A stretch of 64,000 bases of DNA. Source: Dioscorea cayenensis subsp. rotundata. Lineage: Eukaryota > Streptophyta > Magnoliopsida > Dioscoreales > Dioscoreaceae. The position numbers and the translations under genes are program-made. The stretch is from the NCBI RefSeq assembly GCF_009730915.1, contig NC_052484.1, positions 1,364,001 through 1,428,000 of the forward strand. Reading direction: 5' to 3'. The notes under the pieces were generated by a model that did no database searches, was not told the DNA's origin, and saw nothing but the letters and a program-made list of their open reading frames with translations. Positions 34,284 through 45,605 of this stretch are shown here, in pieces (within the stretch, counting starts at the first letter, position 1; every line of letters begins with the position of its first letter).

Positions 34284-36976
34284 TTAGTTTGAGGCTTTGC
34301 TACTCTGGCTTACTGAAGTTTCATCCTCATAAGCATCTAATTTCCGCTCCCTCGGGTATGGATGGATGTTAGCCAGTTCTTTTACCCGTCGTAAAAGAGA
34401 TTGCGGTATCGGCACAGTCATGTTCTTTTGCGGCTTAACTCGCTGCACATCCAAAATAACCCTTACTTCAATATTATGAAAACTCTTCGTATTTTCCTCG
34501 ATGATTTTTCAATCTTGTTCATAAACAAAGTGTTCAGTATCGTACCTTGTTGCTTCTCATGGGCACACCACTAGCTCTCAACAAATTTCTCCATTTATCC
34601 TGCCAAATTCACAGGAATGGTCAAAATCTAACAGCATTTTTTTTTCCATTATGATGCAGTGAAAAAAACATCACAATGAGAAGGCACCTTCAGATCAACA
34701 GATGTGCGGTAAGTAGAATTGGCGAACAAAAGCCGCTTGATATCAGTCCATTTACCAACTCCGCATTTTGAAACACCATCGATAAGTTTTGGTTATCTCA
34801 GTAAGTGTCCATTGCCTGTGGTTCTTCCTTCTCGAACTATTTTTCCTTATCCTAAATGTTTCAATAGAGTCATCCGACGATTCATCAAGTGAAGCATAAT
34901 AAGTAGCATCATCACATGACTCCGACCTTGATGTCTCAGCACTCACAGAATCCATTGGCAGCACTCGCGCTTTATTTCCTCCTCCAAAGTCATTCATCTG
35001 AAGACCATTGTTATTATGTCAGAACTAAATCACACAAAAAAAAAATAAATAAATAAATTGCCGGTCTTTGCAAACAAACAATAGAATAAGAAAACAATAG
35101 CTTACAATGAAATTGATGTTTTTATTTGGGCAAACTCTCTGTACCCGTCGACCACGAGGAACCACTTGATTAATTATCGATAGCATTTCCGAACCTCTCC
35201 ACCTGCATTGATCATCTGTTTCTAATGTTTCTTCAATATATCTTTGATGCCGAGATCTCTTACCACAAACAGCAGTGCTCTTTGTCACAGGCCCGGACCC
35301 AGCTCTATCGACTTCACAAAAAGCAGCCACCACAGCATCTCTGGTTAACTGTCCCTCCGGATGAACACTTCTGCCAACTACCAATTTTTCCGTATCATGT
35401 GTGTTTATTAAAGAACAACACACACTCCTCGCCAAATCGTTTCCAGGTATCAATATCATGCTATCTTCACTTTCCTGCGGCAATTCAGTTTCAAAATGGC
35501 CAGGAAAACTATCTTTGTCAGTAAAATTCTGCAAACCACACAAAATACGATGTCTGAGCCATTCCTTATCGTTTACACACGTATCCTGTCCAAACGAACT
35601 TTTAAAGGCATCATGAAGTTCTCGGCCACTCATATCATTTCGGAACATTGGTTTGTGATCAGATGCAGATTCCAGAATCACAGAATCTGATACTTTGACA
35701 GTATTTAAACTATTTCCTAAACCTTGGGCCTCACATTTCAAACTCAAGTCCTCTCTTTGTGATTCATAATGTAAAGGACTATTCGGTCGCAAATTTCTAG
35801 CAGAAGCTGAAACAACTGAAGAAAAATACACTTGCTAAACTAAAAGAAACTCATATTTAGGTTAAACCAAGTAATGGAATCGGTTTTATGACTAAGTCGA
35901 GCACATTACCTGGAAGATTATCCTGATTATCACATGTTAAAAGAAGAGTAGTTCCTTCATCAGCAGCTCCGCCAAACGTTCTATTTACATACTGTGAAAA
36001 CATACAAAATTTTATGATCAGAATAACTTAGATCAAATTGACAGTATGATAAAATGTGGTCAGATATACATTTAAGCTAATGATCAATTACCAACAGGTA
36101 CTTTTGACAACGGCTATTCTTAGCTATTGCTTTTCGGTAGCAGTTAAAAATCAACACCGTATCATGTAATGATCAACTACATGATATGGATGTCTCTAAT
36201 GCATTTAATTATGTGATGCACCTTGTAAATGTTTTGATCAACATTTGTAGTGTACAATATATAAATAAAACATAAGAAAACATCAGTAGATCTAGCAGTT
36301 AATTGACTCAAATAAGTTGAGATGCAAAAGAGCTCACTTCTTGCACTTGATTTCCTCCATGAGCATTAGCTGTTTCCAAATCATCTGCATGAGAAATCAC
36401 AATCCATGAGAGAACTTGCAATGCAGCTAAATTAAACCAAAGAGCAGGATAAACATTTAAACAAGAGAATTATCGACTATACATGAATATATTCAAGATG
36501 AAGATGTCAAAGGACCACCAACAAGAGTGATTATCACTTCAAAACAATTGATTAGAATACGAGTTTCAAATAGTGTGAAGAACATCAACATACGAAGAGG
36601 GGAAAGAAAACAAAAAAAATGGAACTTACTGTAATCTACATTGACAACATTGTTATCAATGGCGCATGGAACATCACCAATGGCAAAGTAATAATCAGCT
36701 TCATCCATGTGAAAGAACATAGCATCATCAACAAAAGTTCGGTCTGTTTGTACATCAGCAGATAAATTTTTCGACTTTGACTTCATAACATCTTCTTCGT
36801 ACACAGGGATAACAGATCCATCTCCTATAGCCTACAAAATTATAAGATGGACAATGAAGTGATATGACCATTTTCATAAATAAATAAAAAAAAAAGCTAA
36901 GTTGTCGGGCACATCGCAATTATTTTATTACCTTTAAACATATGCCTCACTTAACAGCAATCCTAACAGCCCAAAA

Positions 36977-37007
<31 letters not shown>

Positions 37008-37277
37008 ATTCATTTGATATTGATTATTATGATGAATGAAATGCAACTTATAAACACAATAAAAGTTTAAACAAAGTAAAGCAATCTAAACTTCAACTAT
37101 TTCATAAAAGTCAGTAGTGCGAACATTTTGTTAGTCTATCAAACTGATGCAAGCCTTGCATACCTGAATGAACTTATAGCTCAGTTGCTTCACTGCAGTT
37201 ACTGGATTTACAAGATTTCCTTCAAAAGTTTTGTTCATTAGTCCAGGAATAGGCGCGATATTATCTCCGATATCCAT
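34284..37277 (-). CDS. TRF-like MYB-domain (telobox) protein, one +1 frameshift
   Basis: Coding exons, 5' to 3': 37164-37277, 36630-36831, 36338-36384, 35910-35991, 35106-35815, 34688-34997, 34546-34599 and 34284-34442. All have GT-AG borders and matching phases, and would give 558 residues. The N-terminal two thirds is acidic and serine-rich without a recognised domain. The C-terminal MYB repeat starts KNHRQWTLTEITK, continues LIDGVSKCGVGKWTDIKRLL, and ends with the telobox-type helix VDLKDKWRNLL, as in plant TRF-like telomere-repeat or promoter-binding proteins. A single extra A (34797-34800, four T on the plus strand) shifts the frame in the first MYB helix; removing it restores the whole domain. 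The predicted role is nuclear double-stranded DNA binding. Confidence 0.85.
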
Positions 37278-38600
37278 GTACCACCATCCGCTAGTTCAAC
37301 AACTACAAGAATAACTTCAACTTTTGAGTTCAATTGGTGGAAAACATAAAAAAATAAAAAAAATAAATAACAGGTCTATTCTCTTCCATTTTAATTATGA
37401 ACATCAAACATTAAATTGCCAAGAAAAAAAATTGATGAAAATGTATAAGAAAACAGAAATATCATTCCTAAAGGTTTGCAATCACAAAGCATCTTATCAA
37501 AGCTCAATTGATGTAAAAGATGAAAACCTACAGGGTTTCACCATACAAGAATTTTTCTTTCCCTGAATTTTTTAATCACAATTCACAATGCATTTTATCC
37601 AAGTTACATGGAGGTATGCCACCATAATTAATATCTTAAAGTGAGGGTTTCACCAAACATGAAATTTCTTTTATAAATTTCTAAGCAAAATGCAGTCTAT
37701 CCAAGCTTTATTTAAGTGTAACATGGCATTCCTTCCTAATTCTAATCAAAATTCAACTCAGTCAAGTTCCATTAAAGTATAATATGATAACAAGCACTTT
37801 CAAAAGTAAGGATTTCACCAACCATGAAATTTAGTTACCAAGCTCTATTTAAGTGTAACATGAGAATTTCACCAAACATGAAATTTCCTTCCAAATTTCT
37901 AAGCAAAATACACTCCATCCAAAGCTCTATTTAAGGGTAACATGGCATTTCTTCCAAATTCTAATCAAAATTCAACTCAGCAAAGTTCAATTAAAGTATA
38001 ATATGATAACAAGCACTTTCAAAAGTAAGGGTTTCACAAACCATGAAATTTAGTTACCAAGTTTCTAATCACAATGCACTTTATCCAAAATCTCAATTAA
38101 ACCAAATCATGATAATCAACACCTACAAACTAAAATTTCACCAAACAAGTAATCAAATTCACATCTCATCTAGTCATCCATCAACAACATCAAACTAGGG
38201 TTTCAAAAAAGCAAATACAACCCCAAAGCCACAAAATTCAAAAGAAAATTTCACATCAAAACCTAAAAAAACTCACACATAAACCCCAAAAAAAAACTCA
38301 AAACCCACATTCTCAAAACCCAAACAAAAAACAAAAATCACTAAAAAAAGCCATTCAAAAACCTCCAATAATCTCTCAGACTTACCCAATCATCATCATC
38401 TAAAAAAAAAACCCCAAAACCAAACCACAAATCATAAATCCACAAACACTTCAAAGCTAAAAAAAACCAGATAATTATCAGTTAAATCCCATCCAAATTG
38501 AAGGAAAAAAAAAACAAAGAGACATCAAAGAGATGAGCTCACACTGAGAGACGAAGCATGGAAAGCAGAGAAGAAGAGAAGCGAAACCGCCATTGATGCG
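37278..38600 (-). other. 5' UTR exons and long first intron of the TRF-like gene
   Basis: A non-coding part of exon 2 runs to 37302 (acceptor at 37303-37304). A first exon lies at about 38543-38600 with donor GTGAG at 38538-38542. The intron of about 1.2 kb contains the 219-bp tandem repeat and long A-rich runs. Confidence 0.6.
37640..38110. repeat. Tandem repeat, 219-bp period, about 2.2 copies
   Basis: 'tttcaccaaacatgaaattt' occurs at 37648 and 37867, and 'tttcac(c/a)aaccatgaaattt' at 37813 and 38032, both 219 bases apart. Within each unit a shorter 'tttcaccaa..catgaaattt' motif is itself repeated. It lies in the first intron of the TRF-like gene. Confidence 0.8.
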
Positions 38601-38626
38601 AACGAGGAGAGAAAAAGATTTGATGG

Positions 38627-38634
38627 TTTATATA
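38627..38634 (-). promoter_or_regulatory. TATA box of the TRF-like gene
   Basis: Minus-strand TATATAAA about 30-40 bases upstream of the inferred transcription start and about 85 bases upstream of the first donor. Confidence 0.6.
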
Positions 38635-38749
38635 ACGAAGAGAGAGAGAGAGAAGAAGAGCAGCGGACGTGACATTGAGAGAATAAACCGGATTGGATTT
38701 TTCTGGGTTTGAAGTCCGCGCGGGATCCGACACACGTGTAACAGTCACC

Positions 38750-39757
38750 GTCTCATCTTTAATGCCATGTGGCGAGTAACTGTGAGAGTATGAAACCTCG
38801 AGATCTGTGACTGTGTTTAGTATCGAGGTAATTTGATTGATTGGAAATATATTGGTTAAATAATTATAAGAAAATCTTTAAATAGATGCTAAGGTTTGAG
38901 GTTATGCTCCTATTTTTTTTCTTTTTCTTTTTATTTTTTTATTTTTTATTTTTTAATAATGAAAAATAGGAGAATTTTTTTTTGTCCGTTTCTTTGGGTG
39001 TATGAGCAAATGAGTTGCTTTCTCAAGTCTTACCATGTCACCAATATTTTTATATATAAATTAAAATAAATAATGATGTAAACCTTACAATCCTAATGAC
39101 TTCAATTTTTAATATGTTAATTAGATCTTTTTCGTACATTTTTACTAGTTTGATTCTAAAAACTTTTTTATCTATTTATTTATTTAAAAAATTTATGAAA
39201 CATTAAATATTAATTTTTACAAATTTCTATTTATAGTTTTTAATAAATTATATTCAATTATAGATTTTTTAAAATATATTTAATTTTATAAATTAATGAA
39301 ATTTTTATAAATTTTAATTAATTTTTTAATTCATGTGACATTATTAAAATAGACAAATAAAAAAACAAAGAAAATAATTTAGACAAAATATAACATAAAC
39401 AAGGTATTCATAAAAAGTTGAGGAATTAAAAAAAATTTCACAATTTTTCTAGTGAGGGCAAGTATAACATAAACAACGAAGCCAAAATAATAATAATAAT
39501 AATAATAAGCAGCTGTTTTCATCACAAACTACTACAACAGGAATTGCATTACATGGATTTGGCCCAAGAACATTCAGGTTCTGAGAAATTGAGTCATAAA
39601 CAGGTTTCATCAGATGCATTCAGTGAAAGTACCAGTCTATTGTTGATGCATGAAACAAGGTCCATCTTCATCAGTTATGTGTTCATGAGATTTGGTTTGA
39701 TCAAAATCGAAGACCGACATTTCTGAATCAAAATGCAACAGCAGTATACAAACATCA
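38750..39757. other. AT-rich spacer
   Basis: Holds the upstream region of the TRF-like gene, an A/T-rich stretch and an (AAT)n run near 39488-39508. No gene is seen. Confidence 0.5.
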
Positions 39758-42257
39758 TTAAGTTTGCATTGAATGTTCTTCGGCAGTCTCGACTGGAGCC
39801 AGGCCTCGGATCTTGACATCATAGAAAACTTCTTCGACTCTTCTCAAGTCATACTTCATGCCTATAACGTACACAGTGGAACATGATTGAATCACTGGTG
39901 ATATGGAAATAAGGAACAAATTTATGAGAACTCACCGTCAAACTTTTTACGTAGAAAATCGTTTCGAAGATTAAGCATTCGAAATGCAGCATGGAGATCA
40001 GTCAAAAACTTCAACACCTTTCTTTGGAGAATCATAATCGCCTGCAGTTACTTGATTCACCACATACCTCGGCTGGAATGCCGTGATTCAACATAAATAT
40101 TAAATCAGGAATGTTGAGGGATTTGTTATACGGAGAAAAAAAACAGTGTTTGATGTATAACATTCAAATTTAGGTAAATACAGAGAATAATAGGACAGTG
40201 AAACCCTTTCGAAAAAGATCACATGAATTTGGAAGACATTTGTCCAATCAGCTTCATTTCAGTAAGAATGTATTTTAGGTTTGAAAAAAGAAACTCTGAT
40301 TAGTGCTATTCAATTTGTGCATCATAGCACTACATAAAAGGTCAAGGAAAATTACAGAAATAAATAATGATTTATATAACCAATGTTTTGTATGAAACAA
40401 TCAATATTTGGCTCGCATAACTTATGCACAATTAGGGCATACCACCTAATAATACATGAAAAAAAAAAATGCTTAGCTACAGGATAAGAGATAGCACTAA
40501 CCAGTTCATTGGACATGAAACATATTCCTGCAACACAGAATGCAAAGATTATTAGTCAAGGAAAAACCATAAGTAACACCTGCATTCAAGATAGAGTATA
40601 GGAGATGAGTGCAGGGAAATTGTAGTTTGATTATAGTAACTTTACCAAAAGCATACTCAACTTCCCAGTGGTCCTAATTCCTAAAGAACTACAACAAACT
40701 CAAGTATCTTCACCAATATATAAACTATAATTCAGAATCACAGTTTCCGGCAATGATAAGTTTAGCCCATACAAGGATGACTCTGGACAAGACACTACTA
40801 GCAACTTCAGGGACATACCAGGAAATAAAACAGAATTTGCGGAATCCAGAAACAACAAGCGGAGGCAGTAGGCAAGAAAAAAAACAATGATCAAGACTAA
40901 GCAAAAAAAACATATTCCTCGTAAAATTCACAAGATTAAACATACAATAGACACTACTTTGAGTGACAATATAAAGAGAATATTTATATAGTTTCGATGG
41001 CAAACCTATCAAATAATCTTCAATGTCAAGACCAAATTCAGAAACACCCACTGCACGATCAAATAAAAAAATATGTCAAAAAACAAAATAAGCTCTTTTC
41101 CATTTCTTCATGTCACATTAAGCTATCTTCAATCATTATTGATGCATTTTTTTAGAATGATGCAACAACTGAAAACCAAGCATATAAAGGCATGTTCGGA
41201 AGATAAACTACCATTAACGAAAATGGAACAAGTTATTTTTCTTTTCCAGCATATATTAACTTTTCCTCACCATTTACAATAACAATTGGCTAAATTGGTT
41301 AACAAAACAAGCGTTTAGCAAACACCAAAAACTCAATTTCATTATGAATTTTGGGGGAGAAAAAAGAGAAACTCATGAAACCCTAGCTTCCAAACACTCA
41401 AAACATCGAATCATACTATTTATTTTACATCATATTTCTTCAAGCCAGGTCATGTATCAATCAGCAACAAAAAGAAAGCAAAAAGAAAGCACACACTTTG
41501 AAGGTATCCCAAGAAATTTAAATTATCACCAAAACAACGCATTAGACAAAGAGAATACAACTCACATCCAAGCTTCTTCTCTGCTTCCTCATGCTTGAGA
41601 AGATTGCCAGTCTCCAACCAATGCAAGAACGCAAGTAACGACACCGCTGTTTGAGTCTCACTCCTCCAATCTCCATGATACCTAAACCCCAAATTCCTCC
41701 CCAAAAAAGGTGAAATTTTTTATCAAATACAAATCAAAATCCAACAAAAATCCACACACCTGTAGTACTGCCCAGGGCATTCAAGAAGAATCTCCGCAAG
41801 CCTTCCATAATGCCCCTTAAGCACCTCAATCTGCCTCGCAGCCTTCACCAAAACCTCTGAAACCATAAAACCCTAGAAAAACCTCTCCAAATACAACCAC
41901 CCAGTGAAAAAAACAACAAAGAAACCGATCCAAACCTGAGATTGGGAGGGATTGATGGACAAGGAGGAGACTAGAATACAAAATCCGAGTGGCTGACTCC
42001 ATTTCCACAGCCACAGCACGGATGCGGTCGCGGAGGCTGTTGGAATCCTCGAGATGAGCTCGAAACCCCTCGAACTGCTTCTCAATGGACAGCGAAGAAG
42101 AGGAAGATGGAGGTTCGTCTTTGGAGCTTGCCATTGGAGGTGATTTCGAGGAGAAGGAGCGAGGGAGAAGAGGAACTAGGGTTAGGGTTAGGGTTAGGGT
42201 TTTGGGGGAGAAGAGATGGAGCGCGGGAATGGCGGTGCGAAACAAGAGAGATCTCAT
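39758..42257 (-). CDS. Translin, one +1 frameshift in exon 6
   Basis: Seven coding exons: 41936-42257, 41760-41856, 41566-41681, 41006-41050, 40502-40527, 39936-40072 and 39758-39861. All splice borders and phases agree. About 281 residues, matching plant translin: EKQFEGFRAHLEDSNSLRDRI, then the YHGDWRSET block, LLAFLHWLETG, EFGLDIEDYLIG, CFMSNEL, then PRYVVNQVTAGDYD and a C-terminal DLRRVEEVFYDVKIRG. Translin is a single-stranded RNA/DNA-binding protein; with TRAX it forms the C3PO endoribonuclease. The first 40 residues are basic, Ser/Leu-rich and look like an organelle transit peptide, part of it encoded by TTAGGG-type repeats. An extra A at 40019-40021 (TTT on the plus strand) shifts exon 6; without it the conserved LTDLHAAFRMLNLRNDF part is restored. 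Confidence 0.92.
42177..42206 (+). repeat. Telomere-like (TTAGGG)4 tract inside translin exon 1
   Basis: Four consecutive TAGGGT units followed by a G-rich run. On the coding (minus) strand they specify a Thr-Leu repeat (TLTLTLTL) in the presumed transit peptide. CCCTAA-type 'telo box' motifs near plant transcription starts are also known regulatory sites. Confidence 0.85.
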
Positions 42258-42542
42258 CGTTTCACTTCGCTTCTCTTGCTCTCTCTGATGAAGTGTTAGG
42301 TTTGAACGGTCTAGATTTAGTGGGAAGTGCCTCGTGATATGATTTTTTTCTCGAGATCTGGTGAGATTTTAACGGTTTAGATTTAGTCAGGCTGCCTCGA
42401 GATATGGGATTCATTTGTATTATGGGCTGGATCTCCATGGGCCACAGCCCTTGCTTCCCAATTTACATCATTTTTATGAAATTAGTATTAAATGTATATA
42501 TTATTATAATTAAAGTTTAATTTTTCTAAATAATTTAAGACA
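42258..42542. promoter_or_regulatory. Translin upstream region
   Basis: Short upstream region of the translin gene with no clear TATA box; two related 'aacg.tctagatttag' blocks occur at about 42306 and 42371. No coding sequence is seen. Confidence 0.35.
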
Positions 42543-42550
42543 ATCACATT

Positions 42551-43010
42551 TAGGGTGTGAATGATACACTGCTACTCGCAAACTACTCGAGTTCGATTCG
42601 GGGAAACCTCAAACTTGACTCGCTTATGGTCGAGCTCGAGTAGCTGGAGTAGTCGAATGAGCCGAGTTCGAGCATCTTAATACTTGACTCGAATGCTTGC
42701 GAGCTTAATTAAGTAATTGCATTAATGTGTGTACATATATATATATATATATTATTATATATAGTTGAGTTCGAGCTCGATCTCGAGCTTGAGTTCAAAT
42801 ATAAATATATCTATGATTAAACCGAGTGTATTTTTAGCCTTTATCAAGTTTAATCGAGCGCAAGTAGCTCAATTTATGTATCGAGCCGAGCTCGAGTTAC
42901 AAAAACAAATCTTTGTCGAGGTCGAGTAGAGTATCGAGCAACGAGTTTTCAATCGAGCTCTAGCTCGAGTAGTTTACTGCTTGGCTCTAACTCGATTGAT
43001 TACACTCCTA
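42551..43010. mobile_element. hAT-type MITE with CGAGCTCG-rich arms, 460 bp
   Basis: An 8-bp target duplication with one mismatch (ATCACATT at 42543-42550, ACCACATT at 43011-43018). The ends are TAGGGTGTGAATGAT and, inverted, TAGGAGTGTAATCAAT. The arms carry many overlapping 'ctcgag', 'gagctcga' and 'cgagtag' motifs in both orientations. The interior is non-coding. Confidence 0.8.
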
Positions 43011-44134
43011 ACCACATTGCAATGGGTGAACAAAGATGCAGGGTCGAAACCCTATGACGCAGTATTATTTCTAATTCTAAATGTTGTTTATGATATTGTT
43101 TCAATTAGGTTCGATAGGTTCACCTGACAAAGGTATTGTAACCCCCTCCTCTAAAGTTACATGAAAAAGGGAAATTTATTTGATTTGATTTCTGAAAATT
43201 TTCACTTGTGTTAATAAATTTATAAATGATCCGAAGCTACAGTAATTAGTGCATCATTGTTCCCTTAACAACTTTTTTAATAGGGTGATGTTTGTTGCTC
43301 TTATAAAAAATATAAATTAATATTAATGTTTAAAAATTTGTTTATTATATATCCATAAATAATTCATAAGAATAAGTTTATAAGTAATTGGAGTATTTAA
43401 ATTCATTGGTCAAATTAATTTGAGCCTTTATTATTATTAACATTGTTTGTACCGAAAATAATTTAGGCGGGCCAAATTCACGAATCTTTTTTTTTTAAAA
43501 TAATTTCTAATAATTTTCTCATTAATAATATTTTTTATTAAATTATTTGACCAGGGCAAACTTTGTTTAAATTATTAAATAAAAACCATTAATGAGAACA
43601 AAAAACAACACTCAATGTCACATTTTCTCATCATCTAAATGACCAATGACCAATTTTTAATTAATAAAATAATAGATGTTTTTTGAAAAAAATATTCGAG
43701 AATTCATTGGGTTTCCTTGCAAAAGTCAAGTCAAGCTACTAGGAAAACTCGTTTTCCATTGTATTTAATTATTTATTATATAAAAATTTATATTTAATGA
43801 TTATTAATTTAAAAAATTATTAGAACAAGACCAACCCGTTGATTTCTTCATAATTATAAAATGTCCTTCCACAATGTCATATTTTTGATATTTTACAAAT
43901 ATACCCTTCTAAATTTTTTTTTGACAAAAATAACAAGCGCTGACAAACATTTCATCCAGGCTAACACATAAGTCTAGTACATATACCCAAAATGATATAT
44001 CAAGAAGCATAATTTCAAGATAGTAAATTCCCTGGTATGCAACTTTAGAGAGACAGAATATAACTCCTCCCATATGAAAGCACACTAAAACCCAATATAA
44101 AGTAAATAAACAGTGCTTTATAGTAAATATATTA
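43011..44134. other. AT-rich spacer, no gene seen
   Basis: No coding sequence or recognisable repeat was identified in this stretch. Confidence 0.4.
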
Positions 44135-44194
44135 TACTTCCTCCGCTCCTTTTTATCTGTCGTGGTTAACCGAATTTCACAACAAGCTTAGTTA

Positions 44195-44443
44195 CTTTCT
44201 CCATTCCTTTTTATCTGTCGTGAATAACCGAATCTCACATACAAAAAAAGTTGGTTATTTCACATAATTTAATAAAAAAATTAGTTATCTTTCCAAAATT
44301 ACCCCTAATTTATATCTTCATATTTCTCTCTCATTTTAAATTTCAAGAAGAGAATTGAATAGATTGTTAGGGTAATTTTGGAAAAAAAATTAAAAAATAC
44401 TTCTTGATGTTTAAAAATGACAGATAAAAAGGAATGGAGGGAG
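44195..44443. mobile_element. Stowaway MITE B, 249 bp, nested
   Basis: TA target duplications at 44193-44194 and 44444-44445. The termini are CTTTCTCCATTCCTTTTTAT and, inverted, CTCCCTCCATTCCTTTTTAT. It is a sister copy of the element it is inserted in, and is related to the element at 18691-18963. Confidence 0.9.
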
Positions 44444-44556
44444 TATTTCACAAAATTTTATAAAAAAATTAGTTGTATTTTCAAAATCACCCACAATTTG
44501 TATCTTCACATTTCTTTCATATTTAATTCTGACAAGAGAGTTGAATAGAGTGTTAA

Positions 44557-44957
44557 GGGGCCGTTTGGTTCGCGGTAATGTAGAAAGATTACCACGTGTT
44601 ACGTGGTAATCTGAAAATATTACCACGTTTGGCATTACACAAGTGGTAATCTAGATGGTAATATCACATTACCAACTTATAAATATTACCAAGAAAGTGG
44701 TAATCCCATTACCACCAAATTTGGTGTCTATCTTGAATTACCGTGGTAATCTTATAACTTTGTATATTTTTAACAAATAGATTACTGATGACAACCAAAC
44801 ACTGTAATGAATTATTCCCGTGTAATAAGAGTTTCCAACCAAACATGGTTATATTAAACTATCACTAATATTCCCCAACCATATAACATTCCCACTCATA
44901 TTACCATGGTAATCTCGTTACGTGGTAATATGTCATTACCACGAACCAAACGGCCCC
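44557..44957. mobile_element. Tourist (PIF/Harbinger-type) MITE, 401 bp, nested
   Basis: 3-bp target duplication TAA (44554-44556 and 44958-44960). The inverted terminal repeats start GGGGCCGTTTGGTTCG and extend 24 bases with one mismatch. The interior has repeated 'taccacgtggtaat'-like short palindromes and is non-coding. It is inserted in Stowaway A. Confidence 0.92.
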
Positions 44958-45054
44958 TAAGGGTAATTTTGGAAAAAATGATAAATGATTCTTAATGTTA
45001 GAAAAGACAAACAAAAAGGAACATGGATTTGTCACAGAGAAAAAAAACAGAGAG

Positions 45055-45240
45055 CCAACGATCTTTGGGTCAATTGGCATCGGGTCCTTTGCGTAAGATG
45101 TTCGTTTCGGGGAGGACCCGGGATCGAATCTCATAGTCTAGGTGAGGGCACGTGGGTCGGCGTTGAGCTTTGCTCCCCACACGTGCACCGTGCACGACCC
45201 TGGGTTCAGGTGCTTGTCGCATTTCTAAAAAAAAAAAAAT
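45055..45240 (+). mobile_element. SINE inserted in Stowaway A
   Basis: It has tRNA-type RNA polymerase III signals: an A box (tgggtcaattgg, 45066-45077) and a B box (ggatcgaatct, 45121-45131) with normal spacing, and a 3' oligo(A) tail. The flanking direct repeats 'aaaaaaacagagag' and 'aaaaaaacggagag' (one mismatch) fit target-primed insertion. No coding capacity. Confidence 0.75.
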
Positions 45241-45263
45241 AAAATAAAAAAACGGAGAGAGTA

Positions 45264-45594
45264 TAAACGGTATGAATCAACAATGATACTATGAGAAAGG
45301 TTTTAAACCCTTTCCACTTTTTGTGCACTTTGTGGTAAGTTATCACTCTACCAAGAGAGAATTTTCTCATTTTAAAATTTTAAATTTGCACCCTATAGAT
45401 TTTATAAAATAAAATCAATTTTCAACATAATATCGAGAGCAAAATAGTAATTACATGTATGAATATAATTGCTATATTTTTCTACAGAATATAAATAAAA
45501 TTTGCAAAGGAAATTTTGATCCGAACTCTCTCTCTATATATATATATATATTTTTTCTCTTCATCAAAATTATCATTAATTACTCGATTCTATC
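45264..45594. other. Spacer
   Basis: AT-rich, with a (TA)n run near 45535-45551. No gene seen. Confidence 0.4.
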
Positions 45595-45605
45595 GAAATG
45601 GTAAT

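Larger units (their letters stand above)
44137..45261. mobile_element. Stowaway MITE A, host of three nested insertions
   Basis: TA target sites lie at 44135-44136 and 45262-45263. The left terminus is CTTCCTCCGCTCCTTTTTAT; the right terminus reads, inverted, CTCTCTCCG. Its own sequence is interrupted by Stowaway B, a Tourist MITE and a SINE. Removing them leaves a typical short Stowaway interior ('ttagtt...aaaatcaccc' continuing to 'gggtaattttggaaaaa'). Confidence 0.8.

Noticed and set aside
35225-35690. Plus-strand frames over exon 5 of the TRF-like gene
   Set aside because: They are shadows of a well-supported minus-strand exon.
37277-37302. Upstream in-frame extension of the TRF-like protein from the first exon
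   Set aside because: The joined first exon reads in another frame and stops; the ATG at 37277 fits the remaining exon phases.
38539-38748. Minus-strand frame of 69 codons at the TRF-like gene start
   Set aside because: It starts upstream of the TATA box and does not splice into the main frame.
44901-45242. Short frames over the Tourist/SINE junction
   Set aside because: They are produced by the non-coding MITE and SINE sequence.
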